Source: QYQD01 sp040754095 (GTDB taxonomy: Bacteria > Desulfobacterota > QYQD01). Taken from it: DNA of 64,000 bases. The first letter of the stretch is position 1. Every line of letters starts with the position of its first letter. Position numbers and translations under genes: made by a program. The notes below the pieces were generated by a model. It was not told the origin of the DNA. It saw nothing but the letters and a program-made list of their open reading frames with translations, and made no database searches. The stretch is from the NCBI GenBank assembly GCA_040754095.1, contig JBFMFO010000013.1:1-64000 (forward strand). The letters run 5' to 3'. This document shows, piece after piece, positions 16,396-25,145 of this stretch.

Positions 16396-16732
16396 CGCCG
16401 AGCTGAGTATTCTTTTTGTAAATGACGAAGATATAACCCGCTTGAATGAACTCTATCTGAAACGGAGCGGACCGACCAATGTTATATCATTTCCGATGCA
16501 GTCCCCGGATCTCCCCGGCATACACCCTGAAATCCTGGGAGATGTGGTTATTTCCATGGAGACCGCCGGTCGGGAGGCCGGGCAGGAAGGCATCAGCCTC
16601 GAGGCAAAAACAGACTGGCTTCTTGTCCATGGTATATTACACCTGTTAGGTTACGATCATGAAAAGGCAAAAGACGCCCGCGTGATGTTTAAAAAAGAAA
16701 AAGAACTTTTGGATCTCTTAAGGAGGAAATAG
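16295..16732 (+). CDS. ybeY: Endoribonuclease YbeY (rRNA maturation factor)
   Basis: It processes 16S rRNA ends and acts in ribosome quality control. The zinc/catalytic motif is HGILHLLGYDH, and the family motif PTNVISFPM precedes it. The 145-residue protein starts with ILISNKQKTIRIDRRKIRKK, which fits the family N terminus, so the 101-nt overlap with the preceding gene is probably real and not a start-codon error. GGAG lies 10 nt before the ATG. It ends 2 nt before pdxJ. Confidence 0.94.
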   Translation: MPILISNKQKTIRIDRRKIRKKAEKLLRDLAHPDAELSILFVNDEDITRLNELYLKRSGPTNVISFPMQSPDLPGIHPEILGDVVISMETAGREAGQEGISLEAKTDWLLVHGILHLLGYDHEKAKDARVMFKKEKELLDLLRRK

Positions 16733-16734
16733 AA

Positions 16735-17451
16735 GTGGCAAAACTGGCGGTAAATGTCGATCACATAGCTACAGTGCGCCAGGCCCGGCGTACTATAGAA
16801 CCGGATCCGGTGGCAGCCGCGGCCATAGCTGAACTGGCCGGGGCAGAAGGGATAATCATACATCTGCGTGAAGACCGGAGACATATCCAGGACAGAGACC
16901 TCCATATCCTGAAACAGACCGTAAAGACCAAACTAAATCTGGAGATGGCCGCCACGAAAGAGATGATTCGCATCGCCGGCCAAACCAGACCGGACATGGT
17001 TACCCTCGTTCCGGAAAAAAGGGAGGAATTAACCACCGAAGGCGGCCTGGACATAAGCCGGAAATCTTTATTGAAAAAGGCGATAACCACACTCAAGAAA
17101 GACGGCATATTAATAAGCCTTTTCATCAATCCGGAACCGGCTGATGTCAAGGTTTCACAAGGATTAGGCGCTGACTTTGTAGAGATACATACCGGGCGCT
17201 ACGCCGATGCCCAAAATGAGGCCGAAAAGGAGAGGGAATTATCCCGTATCAGAAAGGCCGTGGAAACCGCCCATAGGCTAAAGCTCAGGATCAATGCCGG
17301 TCATGGCCTTAATTATACAAACATCAAGCCGCTGGTGGCCTGGCCGGAGATAGAGGAATTCAGCATCGGCCATAGCATCATAGGGCGGGCTGTCTTAGTG
17401 GGTATAGAAAAGGCGGTAAGGGAGATGCTGGCCTTAATCAGACAGGGGTGA
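16735..17451 (+). CDS. pdxJ: Pyridoxine 5'-phosphate synthase
   Basis: It condenses 3-amino-2-oxopropyl phosphate with deoxyxylulose 5-phosphate to make vitamin B6. The 238-residue TIM barrel starts with LAVNVDHIATVRQARR. The LVPEKREELTTEGGLD loop, EIHTGRYADA, INAGHGLNY and EFSIGHSIIGRA are all family signatures. It begins with GTG, 2 nt after the ybeY stop, with AGGAGG upstream. Confidence 0.96.
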   Translation: MAKLAVNVDHIATVRQARRTIEPDPVAAAAIAELAGAEGIIIHLREDRRHIQDRDLHILKQTVKTKLNLEMAATKEMIRIAGQTRPDMVTLVPEKREELTTEGGLDISRKSLLKKAITTLKKDGILISLFINPEPADVKVSQGLGADFVEIHTGRYADAQNEAEKERELSRIRKAVETAHRLKLRINAGHGLNYTNIKPLVAWPEIEEFSIGHSIIGRAVLVGIEKAVREMLALIRQG

Positions 17452-17470
17452 TAAGTGATGTGTCAAGAGG

Positions 17471-17570
17471 GTGGTTTCGGGTTTCGGGTTGCGAGTTACG
17501 AGTTTGTTAACCCGAAACCCGCAATGCGTAACCAGAAAGCTGATCGCTGACTGCTGAATGCTGACGGCTA
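17471..17570. repeat. Heptamer arrays with a 13-bp inverted repeat
   Basis: GGTTTCG, GGTTTCG, GGTTGCG, AGTTACG units are followed by an inverted arm, and CGGGTTTCGGGTT at 17,478-17,490 is exactly complementary to 17,509-17,521. A second array of GCTGATC, GCTGACT, GCTGAAT, GCTGACG units follows at about 17,539. The block fills the pdxJ-acpS spacer. Confidence 0.75.
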
Positions 17571-17576
17571 TTTATT

Positions 17577-17963
17577 ATGATCTATGGCATGGGCACAGAT
17601 ATCGTTAAGATCGCCCGCGTCCGCGAGGCGTTGACAAAGTTCGGAACCCGTTTCCAGGAAAGGATTTTTACGCCGATCGAAAATGCCTATTGTCTTAAAA
17701 AAAAGGAACCGCACCTGCATTATGCCCTTCGCTTTGCGGCCAAGGAGGCCTTTGCCAAGGCGATTGGCCTGGGGATGCGGTCTGGTATAACCTGGAGAGA
17801 CATCGAGATATCCAATGAGGCATCCGGAAAGCCGACATTGAACCTATATGGGCCAAGTGCTGAACTCTGTGCAAGGCTGGCCATACAACGAAAATTTGTC
17901 AGTCTTTCCCATGAAAGAGATTATGGCATAGCCGTGGTTATCCTCGAAACGGATAGCTCGTAG
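17577..17963 (+). CDS. acpS: Holo-[acyl-carrier-protein] synthase
   Basis: It transfers 4'-phosphopantetheine from CoA to apo-acyl carrier protein. The 128 residues have the family length. The magnesium-binding Asp is in GMGTDIVKIARV and the catalytic Glu in RFAAKEAFAKAIG. WRDIEISNEASGKP and SLSHERDYGIAVV complete the pattern. No Shine-Dalgarno is visible before the ATG, which directly follows a heptamer array. Confidence 0.95.
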   Translation: MIYGMGTDIVKIARVREALTKFGTRFQERIFTPIENAYCLKKKEPHLHYALRFAAKEAFAKAIGLGMRSGITWRDIEISNEASGKPTLNLYGPSAELCARLAIQRKFVSLSHERDYGIAVVILETDSS

Positions 17964-17971
17964 TTATCCTG

Positions 17972-18083
17972 TTATACGTTTACTGTTGTCCGTAAGAAAT
18001 CATAAGGGTCTATGCGACCTGAAAACCGTCTTTTTCGGGAACGGTGAACGGTGAACGGTCAACGGTGAACGGTTACGTTATCC
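17972..18083. repeat. Palindromic spacer element, family 2
   Basis: The left part has TACGTTTACTGTTGTCCGTA and the right part an array of AACGGTG, AACGGTG, AACGGTC, AACGGTG, AACGGTT heptamers, which is the inverted counterpart of the CCGTTCA arm found in the copies at 35,337 and 50,944. Confidence 0.7.
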
Positions 18084-18095
18084 CGGAGGTTTTGC

Positions 18096-19694
18096 ATGAA
18101 GCTCGTTACTGCATCTGAGATGAGAGAGATAGATAGAACCGCCATCGAGAGATACGGCATCCCCGGCCCGGTACTTATGGAAAATGCGGGACGCGGTGCG
18201 GCCGAGGCCATCCTCACAGCCAGGCCTGAACTAAGATATGGACAAAAGGTGGCCATCTTCTCCGGCCCGGGCAATAATGGCGGTGACGGTTTCGTCATCG
18301 CCCGCTGGCTCGCCGAAAGAGGCGTACTGCTTACCGTCTATCTCCTCACCTCCCCGGAGAAGCTCAAGGGGGATGCCTTAATTAATTATAGGATCATTAA
18401 GCATCTCAACATCCCGGTCATCGCCGTCCCCGGCGATCAGGAATGGGCAAGATACCAGGATCGGGCGGCGAGCGAAAATGTCTTTTTTATTGATGCCATC
18501 TTTGGCACCGGCCTTAAAGGAGACGTCCGGGGGGTAATGGCCACAGTTATAAACTGGCTGAATGAGCTAAAGAAGCCGGTCTGGTCTCTTGATATCCCAT
18601 CCGGTCTGGATGCCGATACAGGCCGGCCTTTGGGCACAGCGGTGAAGTCGGATTGCACCATAACCTTCGGCCTCCCCAAGATCGGCCAGATAGTCTCTTC
18701 AGGGCCGGAATTTATCGGCTCCCTCAAGATAATAGACATAGGAATACCGGCAAGGGCCATAGAAGAAAATAGAATCCGCCGCGAACTTCTCGACCGGAAT
18801 ATATGCTATGACTGGATTTTGCCCCGGCCGCCGGACAGCCATAAGGGCACCTATGGCCACGTCCTGATTATTGCCGGTTCACCCGGAAAGAGCGGCGCGG
18901 CCATCCTCACCTGCCTGGGGGCCTTACGCTCCGGAGCCGGATTAGTCACGTGCGGCCTGCCGAAGGGCCTCAACCCTGTATTTGAAACTAAAGTGACCGA
19001 GGCTATGAGTGAGCCGCTTCCTGAGACTATTGACGGCACCCTTTCCACCGCCGCTTATGATCGTATTATAGAACTCATAGAGAACAAAAAGGTCCTGGCC
19101 ATCGGGCCCGGCCTCTCCCTTCATCCTGAGACTCAGGCCCTCATACGACGTTTGGTGGCCGAAGCAGATATCCCTATGGTTATTGATGCCGACGCCGTAA
19201 GGGCCATAAAAGGATATTTGCATATATTAAAAGAAAGCATTAATATACGTATTTTAACACCACATCCGGGTGAAATGGGCTGGCTGGCTGGCAAAAAAAC
19301 CTGGGAGATACAGGAAAACCGCCTGTCTATGGCCGAAGCGCTATCAAAAGAATATGGTATCTATACCGTGCTCAAGGGAGCAGCTACGCTAATTGCGGCC
19401 CCTAACGGAGAAACGGCCGTAAACTCTACCGGCGGCCCCGCCCTGGCCAGCGGGGGCATGGGGGATGTATTGACCGGAACGATCGCGGGATTTATGGCTC
19501 AGGGGTACAACCCTTTCCGGGCGGCCTGCCTGGGGGTGTTCTGCCATGGACTGGCCGGTGACAGATTATCCGGTCAGAAGAAAATTTCCGGAATCCTGGC
19601 CACGGAAGTAGCCCAAGCCATACCCGGGATCCTGGCTGCACTTCGCACCCCCGGAGACAACGCACATGGCCAAAGCGATAACCGTCACCTGTAA
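18096..19694 (+). CDS. nnr: Bifunctional NAD(P)H-hydrate epimerase / dehydratase
   Basis: It repairs hydrated NAD(P)H. The N-terminal YjeF epimerase domain (about residues 1-215) contains MRE-IDR near the start, GPGNNGGDGFVIAR and the aspartate region FIDAIFGTGL. The C-terminal ADP-dependent dehydratase (about 235-520) contains HKGTYGHVLIIAGSPGKSGA, TPHPGEM and the nucleotide-binding GGMGDVLTG. The 532 residues equal the normal fusion length. GGAGG precedes the ATG. It overlaps tsaE by 29 nt, an arrangement widely conserved in bacteria. Confidence 0.96.
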   Translation: MKLVTASEMREIDRTAIERYGIPGPVLMENAGRGAAEAILTARPELRYGQKVAIFSGPGNNGGDGFVIARWLAERGVLLTVYLLTSPEKLKGDALINYRIIKHLNIPVIAVPGDQEWARYQDRAASENVFFIDAIFGTGLKGDVRGVMATVINWLNELKKPVWSLDIPSGLDADTGRPLGTAVKSDCTITFGLPKIGQIVSSGPEFIGSLKIIDIGIPARAIEENRIRRELLDRNICYDWILPRPPDSHKGTYGHVLIIAGSPGKSGAAILTCLGALRSGAGLVTCGLPKGLNPVFETKVTEAMSEPLPETIDGTLSTAAYDRIIELIENKKVLAIGPGLSLHPETQALIRRLVAEADIPMVIDADAVRAIKGYLHILKESINIRILTPHPGEMGWLAGKKTWEIQENRLSMAEALSKEYGIYTVLKGAATLIAAPNGETAVNSTGGPALASGGMGDVLTGTIAGFMAQGYNPFRAACLGVFCHGLAGDRLSGQKKISGILATEVAQAIPGILAALRTPGDNAHGQSDNRHL

Positions 19695-20148
19695 AAATCC
19701 CGGTGAGACCTTTAACCTGGGTATCGGCCTGGGGGAAATTTTAGCGGGCGGCGACGTGGTGACTTTACAAGGCGAACTTGGGGCCGGTAAGACCTGGTTC
19801 ACCAAAGGAATCGCCCACGGATTGGGGATAACTGATACCAATGCCGTAACCAGCCCCTCTTTTACCATAATTAACGAATACCAGGGGCGTTTGCCGCTAT
19901 TTCACATGGATTTTTACCGGCTGGAAAACAAAGAGGCGGCATCTGATCTGGGACTGGAAGAATATCTCTATGGGCAAGGAGTGACCGTAATAGAATGGCC
20001 GGAACGTCTGGCCGGGATTATACCTGCCGGCCGTCTGGAAGTCCGCTTTATATTTTCGGCGGAAGATAAAAGAGAGATTGAACTTATACCCCATGGTAAA
20101 GACTGGGAAGAAAGAATTGCAAAAATTGCCGAAAATTTAGTATTGTAA
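19666..20148 (+). CDS. tsaE: tRNA threonylcarbamoyladenosine biosynthesis ATPase TsaE
   Basis: It is the ATPase that works with TsaB/TsaD in making the t6A modification of tRNAs. Walker A is GELGAGKTWFTKG; the TSPSFTIINEY segment and the FHMDFYRLE and VIEWPERL motifs are diagnostic. It has 160 residues. GGAG lies 9 nt before the ATG, which is inside the end of nnr, so the two should be coupled. Confidence 0.95.
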   Translation: MAKAITVTCKNPGETFNLGIGLGEILAGGDVVTLQGELGAGKTWFTKGIAHGLGITDTNAVTSPSFTIINEYQGRLPLFHMDFYRLENKEAASDLGLEEYLYGQGVTVIEWPERLAGIIPAGRLEVRFIFSAEDKREIELIPHGKDWEERIAKIAENLVL

Positions 20149-20154
20149 TTAGTT

Positions 20155-20280
20155 TCTATCCGGAAATCCAAGAGTTCCGGATGGAGCAGTCAGCACTCAG
20201 CTATCAGCATTCAGCTCAACTGATTGTTTGTCTTAGGTTTTTGCTGATGACTGACCGCTGATCGCTGAAAGCTGGAAGCT
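20155..20280. repeat. Palindromic spacer element, family 1 (reverse orientation)
   Basis: CCGGAAATCC...TTCCGGATG, a heptamer arm TCAGCAC, TCAGCTA, TCAGCAT, TCAGCTC, then the reversed core (GTTTGTCTTAGGTTTTTGC) and a GCTGA arm. The left hairpin is degenerate and the right one missing. It sits between tsaE and lysC. Confidence 0.8.
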
Positions 20281-20310
20281 AAGTAAGGCATTGGAGGAGA
20301 ATTCTGAAGC

Positions 20311-21549
20311 ATGGCTTTAATCGTACAAAAATACGGCGGGACATCGGTCGGTGATACAGAGAGGATCAGACGGGTAGTCCGGAGGGTCATCGAAACCAAA
20401 AAACAGGGAAACGACGTGGTGGTCGTGCTTTCCGCCATGTCCGGCGAAACAAATAAGCTTATCTCACTGGCCCATCAGATAACTGAAGACCCTGATCCGC
20501 GCGAACTGGATGTACTTGTTTCTACGGGTGAGCAAATAACCATCGCCCTCTTTGCCATAGCCGCCAAAACCATGGGCTGCGATGCCCGTTCTTTTCTCGG
20601 CCACCAGGTCCGTATTCTAACCGACAACGCCTATGGCAAGGCCCGTATTACAGATATTGATACATCTCTGATTAGAGAAAACCTGAGACAGGGACGTATT
20701 ATAGTTATTGCCGGGTTCCAGGGCATAGATGCCGATGGGAATATTACCACCCTGGGACGGGGCGGATCAGACACTACAGCGGTTGCGGTAGCGTCCGCAC
20801 TGGGCGCCGATTTATGCGAGATATTTACAGACGTAGAAGGGGTCTTTACCACCGATCCCAATGTCTGTTCCAATGCCCGCAAGATAGATCGCATCTCTTA
20901 TGATGAGCTGCTGGAAATGGCCAGCCTGGGGGCAAAGGTCATGGAGATCCGGTCGGTAGAATTTGCAAAACGATATAATGTTCCCATGCATATACGTTCA
21001 TCTTTCAACAACAATCCAGGGACAATGGTTGTACAGGAGGAAGAAGAAATGGAAGATAGAGTGGTGACGGGCGTGACCTATAACAAAAGCGAGGCCCGCA
21101 TTACCCTGACCAAGGTGCCGGACAAGCCGGGCATTGCTGCCAGGATATTCACACCTATTTCAGATGCCAACATTGCTGTGGATATGATTATTCAGAACAC
21201 CCGGGCCTCAGACCTGACCGATCTCACCTTTACCGTACCCAGGGCCGATTTCAGAAAGGCCATGGAGATAGTGCAACGGCTCGGAAAAGAGATCGGCTGT
21301 GAACGCGTTATGGGTGATGAGAATATCGCCAAGGTCTCCCTGATCGGTCTGGGTATGCGTAACCACGTAGGTATCGCCGGCAAGATGTTTGGCACCCTGG
21401 CCACGCACAACATAAACATCATGATGATAAGCACCTCTGAAATAAAGATTTCAGCAATTATAGACGAGAAATATACCGAACTGGCCGTGCGTGTCCTGCA
21501 TGATGCATTCGAATTGGGAGGCACAAAAGACATGCCGGAAACCACGTAG
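20311..21549 (+). CDS. lysC: Aspartate kinase
   Basis: It phosphorylates L-aspartate, the first step to lysine, threonine and methionine. The kinase domain (1-245) starts with KYGGTSVGD and carries the GRGGSDTTAVA and FTDVEGVFTTDP motifs. Two C-terminal ACT domains (about 265-405) should bind allosteric amino acids. The 412 residues match the single-subunit bacterial type. GGAGGAG precedes the ATG. It is followed by cimA, so amino acid precursor genes are grouped here. Confidence 0.96.
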   Translation: MALIVQKYGGTSVGDTERIRRVVRRVIETKKQGNDVVVVLSAMSGETNKLISLAHQITEDPDPRELDVLVSTGEQITIALFAIAAKTMGCDARSFLGHQVRILTDNAYGKARITDIDTSLIRENLRQGRIIVIAGFQGIDADGNITTLGRGGSDTTAVAVASALGADLCEIFTDVEGVFTTDPNVCSNARKIDRISYDELLEMASLGAKVMEIRSVEFAKRYNVPMHIRSSFNNNPGTMVVQEEEEMEDRVVTGVTYNKSEARITLTKVPDKPGIAARIFTPISDANIAVDMIIQNTRASDLTDLTFTVPRADFRKAMEIVQRLGKEIGCERVMGDENIAKVSLIGLGMRNHVGIAGKMFGTLATHNINIMMISTSEIKISAIIDEKYTELAVRVLHDAFELGGTKDMPETT

Positions 21550-21550
21550 T

Positions 21551-21580
21551 AAATTCGAATTTCGAATTTCGAATTTTTAA
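21551..21580. repeat. Triple TTCGAA-containing repeat
   Basis: A short run in the lysC-cimA spacer repeats TTCGAATTTCGAATTTCGAA, each unit being a palindrome. Its role is unknown; it could form a weak hairpin. Confidence 0.55.
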
Positions 21581-21592
21581 GAGGTATCAAGA

Positions 21593-23182
21593 ATGCGACG
21601 TATGGAAATCTATGATACTACATTAAGAGACGGCACCCAGGCCGAAGATTTTAACGTTTCGGTCGAAGACAAGGTACGGATTTCTCTAAAGCTCGATGAA
21701 TTAGGTATCCACTATATCGAGGGTGGGTGGCCCGGGTCAAACCCCAAGGACGTACAGTTCTTTAAGGAAATAAGAAATTACGCCCTTTCCTCGGCCAGGA
21801 TTACGGCCTTTGGCAGCACCCATAATCCGCGTAACACACCGGAACAAGATGTTAACCTGCGCGCCCTTGTAGAGGCACAGACAGAGGTTATTACTATCTT
21901 TGGCAAGACCTGGGATGTCCACGTACGTGATGCCCTCCGTATCAGCCTGGAGCGCAACCTGGAGATAATCCGTGACTCCGTGGCTTATCTCCGTCCCCAT
22001 GTGAAGAAGCTTTTTTACGATGCCGAACATTTCTTTGACGGATTTAAGGCCCAGCCGGATTATGCCCTGGCCACGCTGAGGCAGGCCGTCTCTGCCGGTG
22101 TGGACTGCCTTGTCCTCTGTGATACCAATGGCGGGACGCTGCCCCAGGAAGTGGCCAAGATCATTAATAAAGTAAAAAAAGAATTTAAAAATGTCTCCTT
22201 TGGCATTCATACCCACAACGATAGCGGATTGGCGGTGGCTAATTCCCTGGTTGCCGCGGAGCTGGGGGCTTCTCAGGTACAGGGGACGATGAACGGCTAT
22301 GGTGAACGCTGCGGGAACGCCAACCTGTGTACGATCGTTCCCACCCTGATGCTGAAAATGAAGATACCATGCATCACAGATGAGCAGCTCACCAGGCTCA
22401 GTGAGATATCGCGGTTTATAACGGAAATTGCCAACCTGCCCCACAACAAATATCAACCCTATGTAGGGGCCAGCGCCTTTGCTCACAAGGGAGGCATCCA
22501 CGTAAGCGCCGTGCAGAGAAATCCGGAGACCTATGAACACATCCGTCCGGAAAAGGTGGGAAATATACAGCGGATACTTATATCCGACCTCTCCGGAAAG
22601 AGCAATATCCTCCATAAGGCCATGCGGTACGGCCTGGACCTCGAAAGTCGTGATCCGGTTGTACTGGAGATATTGAAGCAACTCAAGGAACTGGAAAATC
22701 AGGGATATCAGTTTGAAGGGGCCGAGGCCTCCTTTGAACTCTTGATGCAAAGGGCCCTCGGTACGCAGAAAAAATATTTCGATCTTCTTGGGTTCCGAGT
22801 CATTGACCAGAAATCAAAAGAAGACGATGAGGCGCAGGCGGAAGCAACCATCATGCTTGGAGTCGGCGGGAAGGTTGAGCATACGGCCGCCATCGGCAAT
22901 GGGCCGGTAAACGCCCTGGACAACGCCATTCGTAAGGCCCTGGAAAAGTTTTATCCGGAACTCAAGGAAATGCACCTTGATGATTATAAGGTGCGCGTCA
23001 TCCCTGATAAGACCGGCACCGGCGCCCGGGTAAGGGTGCTTATCGAAAGCAGCGACAGGGAAGATACCTGGGGCACGGTGGGCGTTTCCACAGACATTAT
23101 CGAGGCCAGTTGGCAGGCCCTCGTGGACGGCATTAATTATAAGTTCCTTAAAGACAGGAAGAAGAAAAAGGGCCTAAATTAA
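21593..23182 (+). CDS. cimA: Citramalate synthase
   Basis: It condenses pyruvate and acetyl-CoA to (R)-citramalate, giving a threonine-independent route to isoleucine. The 529 residues comprise a HMGL-like TIM barrel starting YDTTLRDGTQAEDF, with FGIHTHNDSGLAVANS and the NGYGERCGNANL motif, then a linker with HKGGIHVSAV and a C-terminal LeuA-type regulatory domain from about residue 400. The ERCGNANL and length fit the citramalate/AksA-like type rather than isopropylmalate synthase, though the paralogues are close. AAGAGG stands 8 nt before the first ATG; a second ATG lies 9 nt further. Confidence 0.92.
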   Translation: MRRMEIYDTTLRDGTQAEDFNVSVEDKVRISLKLDELGIHYIEGGWPGSNPKDVQFFKEIRNYALSSARITAFGSTHNPRNTPEQDVNLRALVEAQTEVITIFGKTWDVHVRDALRISLERNLEIIRDSVAYLRPHVKKLFYDAEHFFDGFKAQPDYALATLRQAVSAGVDCLVLCDTNGGTLPQEVAKIINKVKKEFKNVSFGIHTHNDSGLAVANSLVAAELGASQVQGTMNGYGERCGNANLCTIVPTLMLKMKIPCITDEQLTRLSEISRFITEIANLPHNKYQPYVGASAFAHKGGIHVSAVQRNPETYEHIRPEKVGNIQRILISDLSGKSNILHKAMRYGLDLESRDPVVLEILKQLKELENQGYQFEGAEASFELLMQRALGTQKKYFDLLGFRVIDQKSKEDDEAQAEATIMLGVGGKVEHTAAIGNGPVNALDNAIRKALEKFYPELKEMHLDDYKVRVIPDKTGTGARVRVLIESSDREDTWGTVGVSTDIIEASWQALVDGINYKFLKDRKKKKGLN

Positions 23183-23187
23183 TTAGT

Positions 23188-23309
23188 GTTCATCCGGAAA
23201 CTACCGTTTCCGGATTCACGCTTTCAGCCATCAGCCGTCAGCTCTCAGCAAAAAATCAAGACAACCAGCATCTTAAGCTGAACGCTGAGCGCTGATAGCT
23301 GACCGCCAC
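23188..23309. repeat. Palindromic spacer element, family 1 (right end missing)
   Basis: GTTCATCCGGAAACTACC and its hairpin partner are followed by TCAGCCA, TCAGCCG, TCAGCTC, TCAGCAA heptamers, the core, and GCTGAAC, GCTGAGC, GCTGATA, GCTGACC heptamers. The right terminal hairpin is lacking. It leaves no room for a normal ribosome binding site for the next gene. Confidence 0.8.
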
Positions 23310-23312
23310 ATA

Positions 23313-23897
23313 ATGAAACCCCCAATAATCATGACCAGATACGAGCAACAGGCCGTCCTCTTATTGGCCGTCGTCCTGCTCGGTGTCTATCTTTACCTCT
23401 CTTATGGCAGAACTCCCGGGTCAGTCTTATCTCCAGAGTCATTTTCCACCCAGGGTCTGAAATACGTCCGGGTCATGGGTGAGGTCCGATCTCCCGGCCT
23501 CTATACTTTCTACTTTCAACCATCAGTCAAGGAAGTAATTGAACGGGCCGGCGGCCTAAGACACAATCCCTTGCCCTCCCCTGCCCTCCCGTCACATAAA
23601 GCGCCTACCGCTACAAAGCTTCTGGTTACCCCTAACCCGGAGGGGACAGATGAGGTTAAAATTATTCCCATGACTAATCCCGAACGCCTTCTCCTGGGCA
23701 TACCCATGCCCTTAAACACGGCCACGGAACAAAATCTGGAACTCATCCCCGGCATCGGGCCGCAACTTGCCCGGCGCATCATTATCTTCCGCGAACAAAA
23801 TGGACCGTACAAAGACATCGCTGATCTTATGAATGTCAAGGGGATCGGGGAAAAGAAATTAAAAGAAATAGCGCCTTATGTAACTGCAGAAAACTAA
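23313..23897 (+). CDS. ComEA-like helix-hairpin-helix membrane protein
   Basis: A 194-residue protein with one N-terminal membrane helix (about residues 12-30), an SLBB-like segment (VMGEVRSPGLYTF ... VKEVIERAGG) and a C-terminal double helix-hairpin-helix (LELIPGIGPQLARRIIIFRE, NVKGIGEKKLKEI). ComEA proteins bind incoming DNA at the cytoplasmic membrane in transformation. Here the SLBB part is followed by a proline-rich linker. With two PilT ATPases elsewhere in the window a DNA-uptake role is possible, but other Com genes are not seen. Confidence 0.82.
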   Translation: MKPPIIMTRYEQQAVLLLAVVLLGVYLYLSYGRTPGSVLSPESFSTQGLKYVRVMGEVRSPGLYTFYFQPSVKEVIERAGGLRHNPLPSPALPSHKAPTATKLLVTPNPEGTDEVKIIPMTNPERLLLGIPMPLNTATEQNLELIPGIGPQLARRIIIFREQNGPYKDIADLMNVKGIGEKKLKEIAPYVTAEN

Positions 23898-23964
23898 ACC
23901 CCTCCACTTTTCGTGCTTTCACCTCAAAATATCTTTTATCTGTCGTTCCGTGCTTGACCCCGCA

Positions 23965-24025
23965 TATGTGCAAATCTTTACACACAGTGGAAATGAAGTT
24001 CTCACAATTGGTATTTCATTTCCAC
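23965..24025 (+). promoter_or_regulatory. Candidate enhancer site (UAS) for sigma-54 activation, site A
   Basis: TATGTGCAAATCTTTACACA (23,965-23,984) is followed by GTGGAAATGAA at 23,987-23,997, whose exact complement TTCATTTCCAC lies at 24,015-24,025. The same order of elements occurs at 58.9 and 60.1 kb upstream of other PEP-CTERM genes. It ends about 100 bp before the -24 element, a normal distance for an enhancer-binding protein. Confidence 0.7.
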
Positions 24026-24121
24026 TTCTTAATCGGTTGACGGCCCATACCAGATTTTCTTATTTATTATAACTAATTGACAACGTTATACTTATTACAT
24101 CCCGGAATCATTTTAAATACA

Positions 24122-24138
24122 TTGGCATAAAAGTTGCT
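24122..24138 (+). promoter_or_regulatory. Sigma-54-type (-24/-12) promoter
   Basis: TTGGCAT, 5 nt, TTGCT: the GG of the -24 box and GC of the -12 box are 12 nt apart as required. It matches the TGGCAY-N5-TTGCW consensus in all key positions. The predicted start is near 24,150, about 75 nt before the ATG. Confidence 0.75.
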
Positions 24139-24223
24139 TTTTATTATTTGAGCAAAAAGTGCCGGTAACAATCACTGTTGCCATATGGCATGTGGGCATC
24201 GCATTACATCTCAGGAGAACAGC

Positions 24224-24997
24224 ATGAAAAAGCGGTTGGCTTTGCTTGTTTTATTGATCATTTTTGTCTCGTCACAGGCTTTTGCGATAGAGATCCCCTT
24301 TAGCGATACTTCTTACTATTGGCCTACCTGGGAAAACGGAACGACTGATGATACTAGGGATACCATTGGAATACCAAATTTTACCGGAGGTAAGGTATCT
24401 ATATCAAGCAATGGTCACCTTGAAAACATTTGCTTTAATTATAAGGCAGATAATTACCTGAGTATTTGGAATGTCCTGAAACCGAGCGACCTTTTTATTG
24501 ATATTGGAGCGGATAATACCTGGGACTATCTGGTGAAGACAAATGGGCAAAAAACAGCGGGCGATTACGGTCTTTTCTCTATTAATATTTCCTCGATAAA
24601 GGGTGACAATGACTCATCCTATATACTTTCGGGTAATGACAATACAGGTACTTGGTCTGGTTACTATATCAGGGACAGTCACCCAATTGCGATTAATGTA
24701 GGCACCTCCACTACTGCACAAACTACCTATTTTTCAGGCTGGCAAATCCCCGGGGCAACAGGCACTGAAGTCATCTCCTTTTTTGACTTCTCAGATTATC
24801 CAATATACCTTGGTTCGGATGACTTCATTATCAGCTGGACCGTGAATTGTTCCAACGATGTAGTCTATGAAAAGTTTACGGGAGGCGGCACTCCGGTTCC
24901 TGAACCGGCTACCATGACCCTTTTAGGTTCCGGGCTGATAGGCTTGGCCGCGCTCGGCAGAAAAAAAATTTCTAAAAAAATAAATGCTAGGCCATAA
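24224..24997 (+). CDS. PEP-CTERM surface protein 1
   Basis: A 257-residue exported protein. Signal peptide at 1-20 (KKRLALLVLLIIFVSSQAFA). The mature domain is beta-rich and of unknown function. The C terminus has the tripartite exosortase signal: VPEPATM, a hydrophobic helix (TLLGSGLIGLAAL) and a basic tail (GRKKISKKI). Such proteins are cut by an exosortase and end up on the cell surface or in the exopolysaccharide matrix. AGGAGA precedes the ATG at 24,224; the upstream in-frame start lacks such a signal. It is probably controlled by the sigma-54 promoter upstream. Confidence 0.88.
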   Translation: MKKRLALLVLLIIFVSSQAFAIEIPFSDTSYYWPTWENGTTDDTRDTIGIPNFTGGKVSISSNGHLENICFNYKADNYLSIWNVLKPSDLFIDIGADNTWDYLVKTNGQKTAGDYGLFSINISSIKGDNDSSYILSGNDNTGTWSGYYIRDSHPIAINVGTSTTAQTTYFSGWQIPGATGTEVISFFDFSDYPIYLGSDDFIISWTVNCSNDVVYEKFTGGGTPVPEPATMTLLGSGLIGLAALGRKKISKKINARP

Positions 24998-25145
24998 GAA
25001 ATTAATCTGGTAGCCTGAGTGCCGAAAAGAACCACTTTGTGGGCACCATTTGAAGTCGATAAATGTTTCCTTGGGCCTGCCAGAATCAGAGGCAGACTTG
25101 GCCTTCAAAAAAGAGGCCGAGGAACCGATAAAAGGAATAATGACA

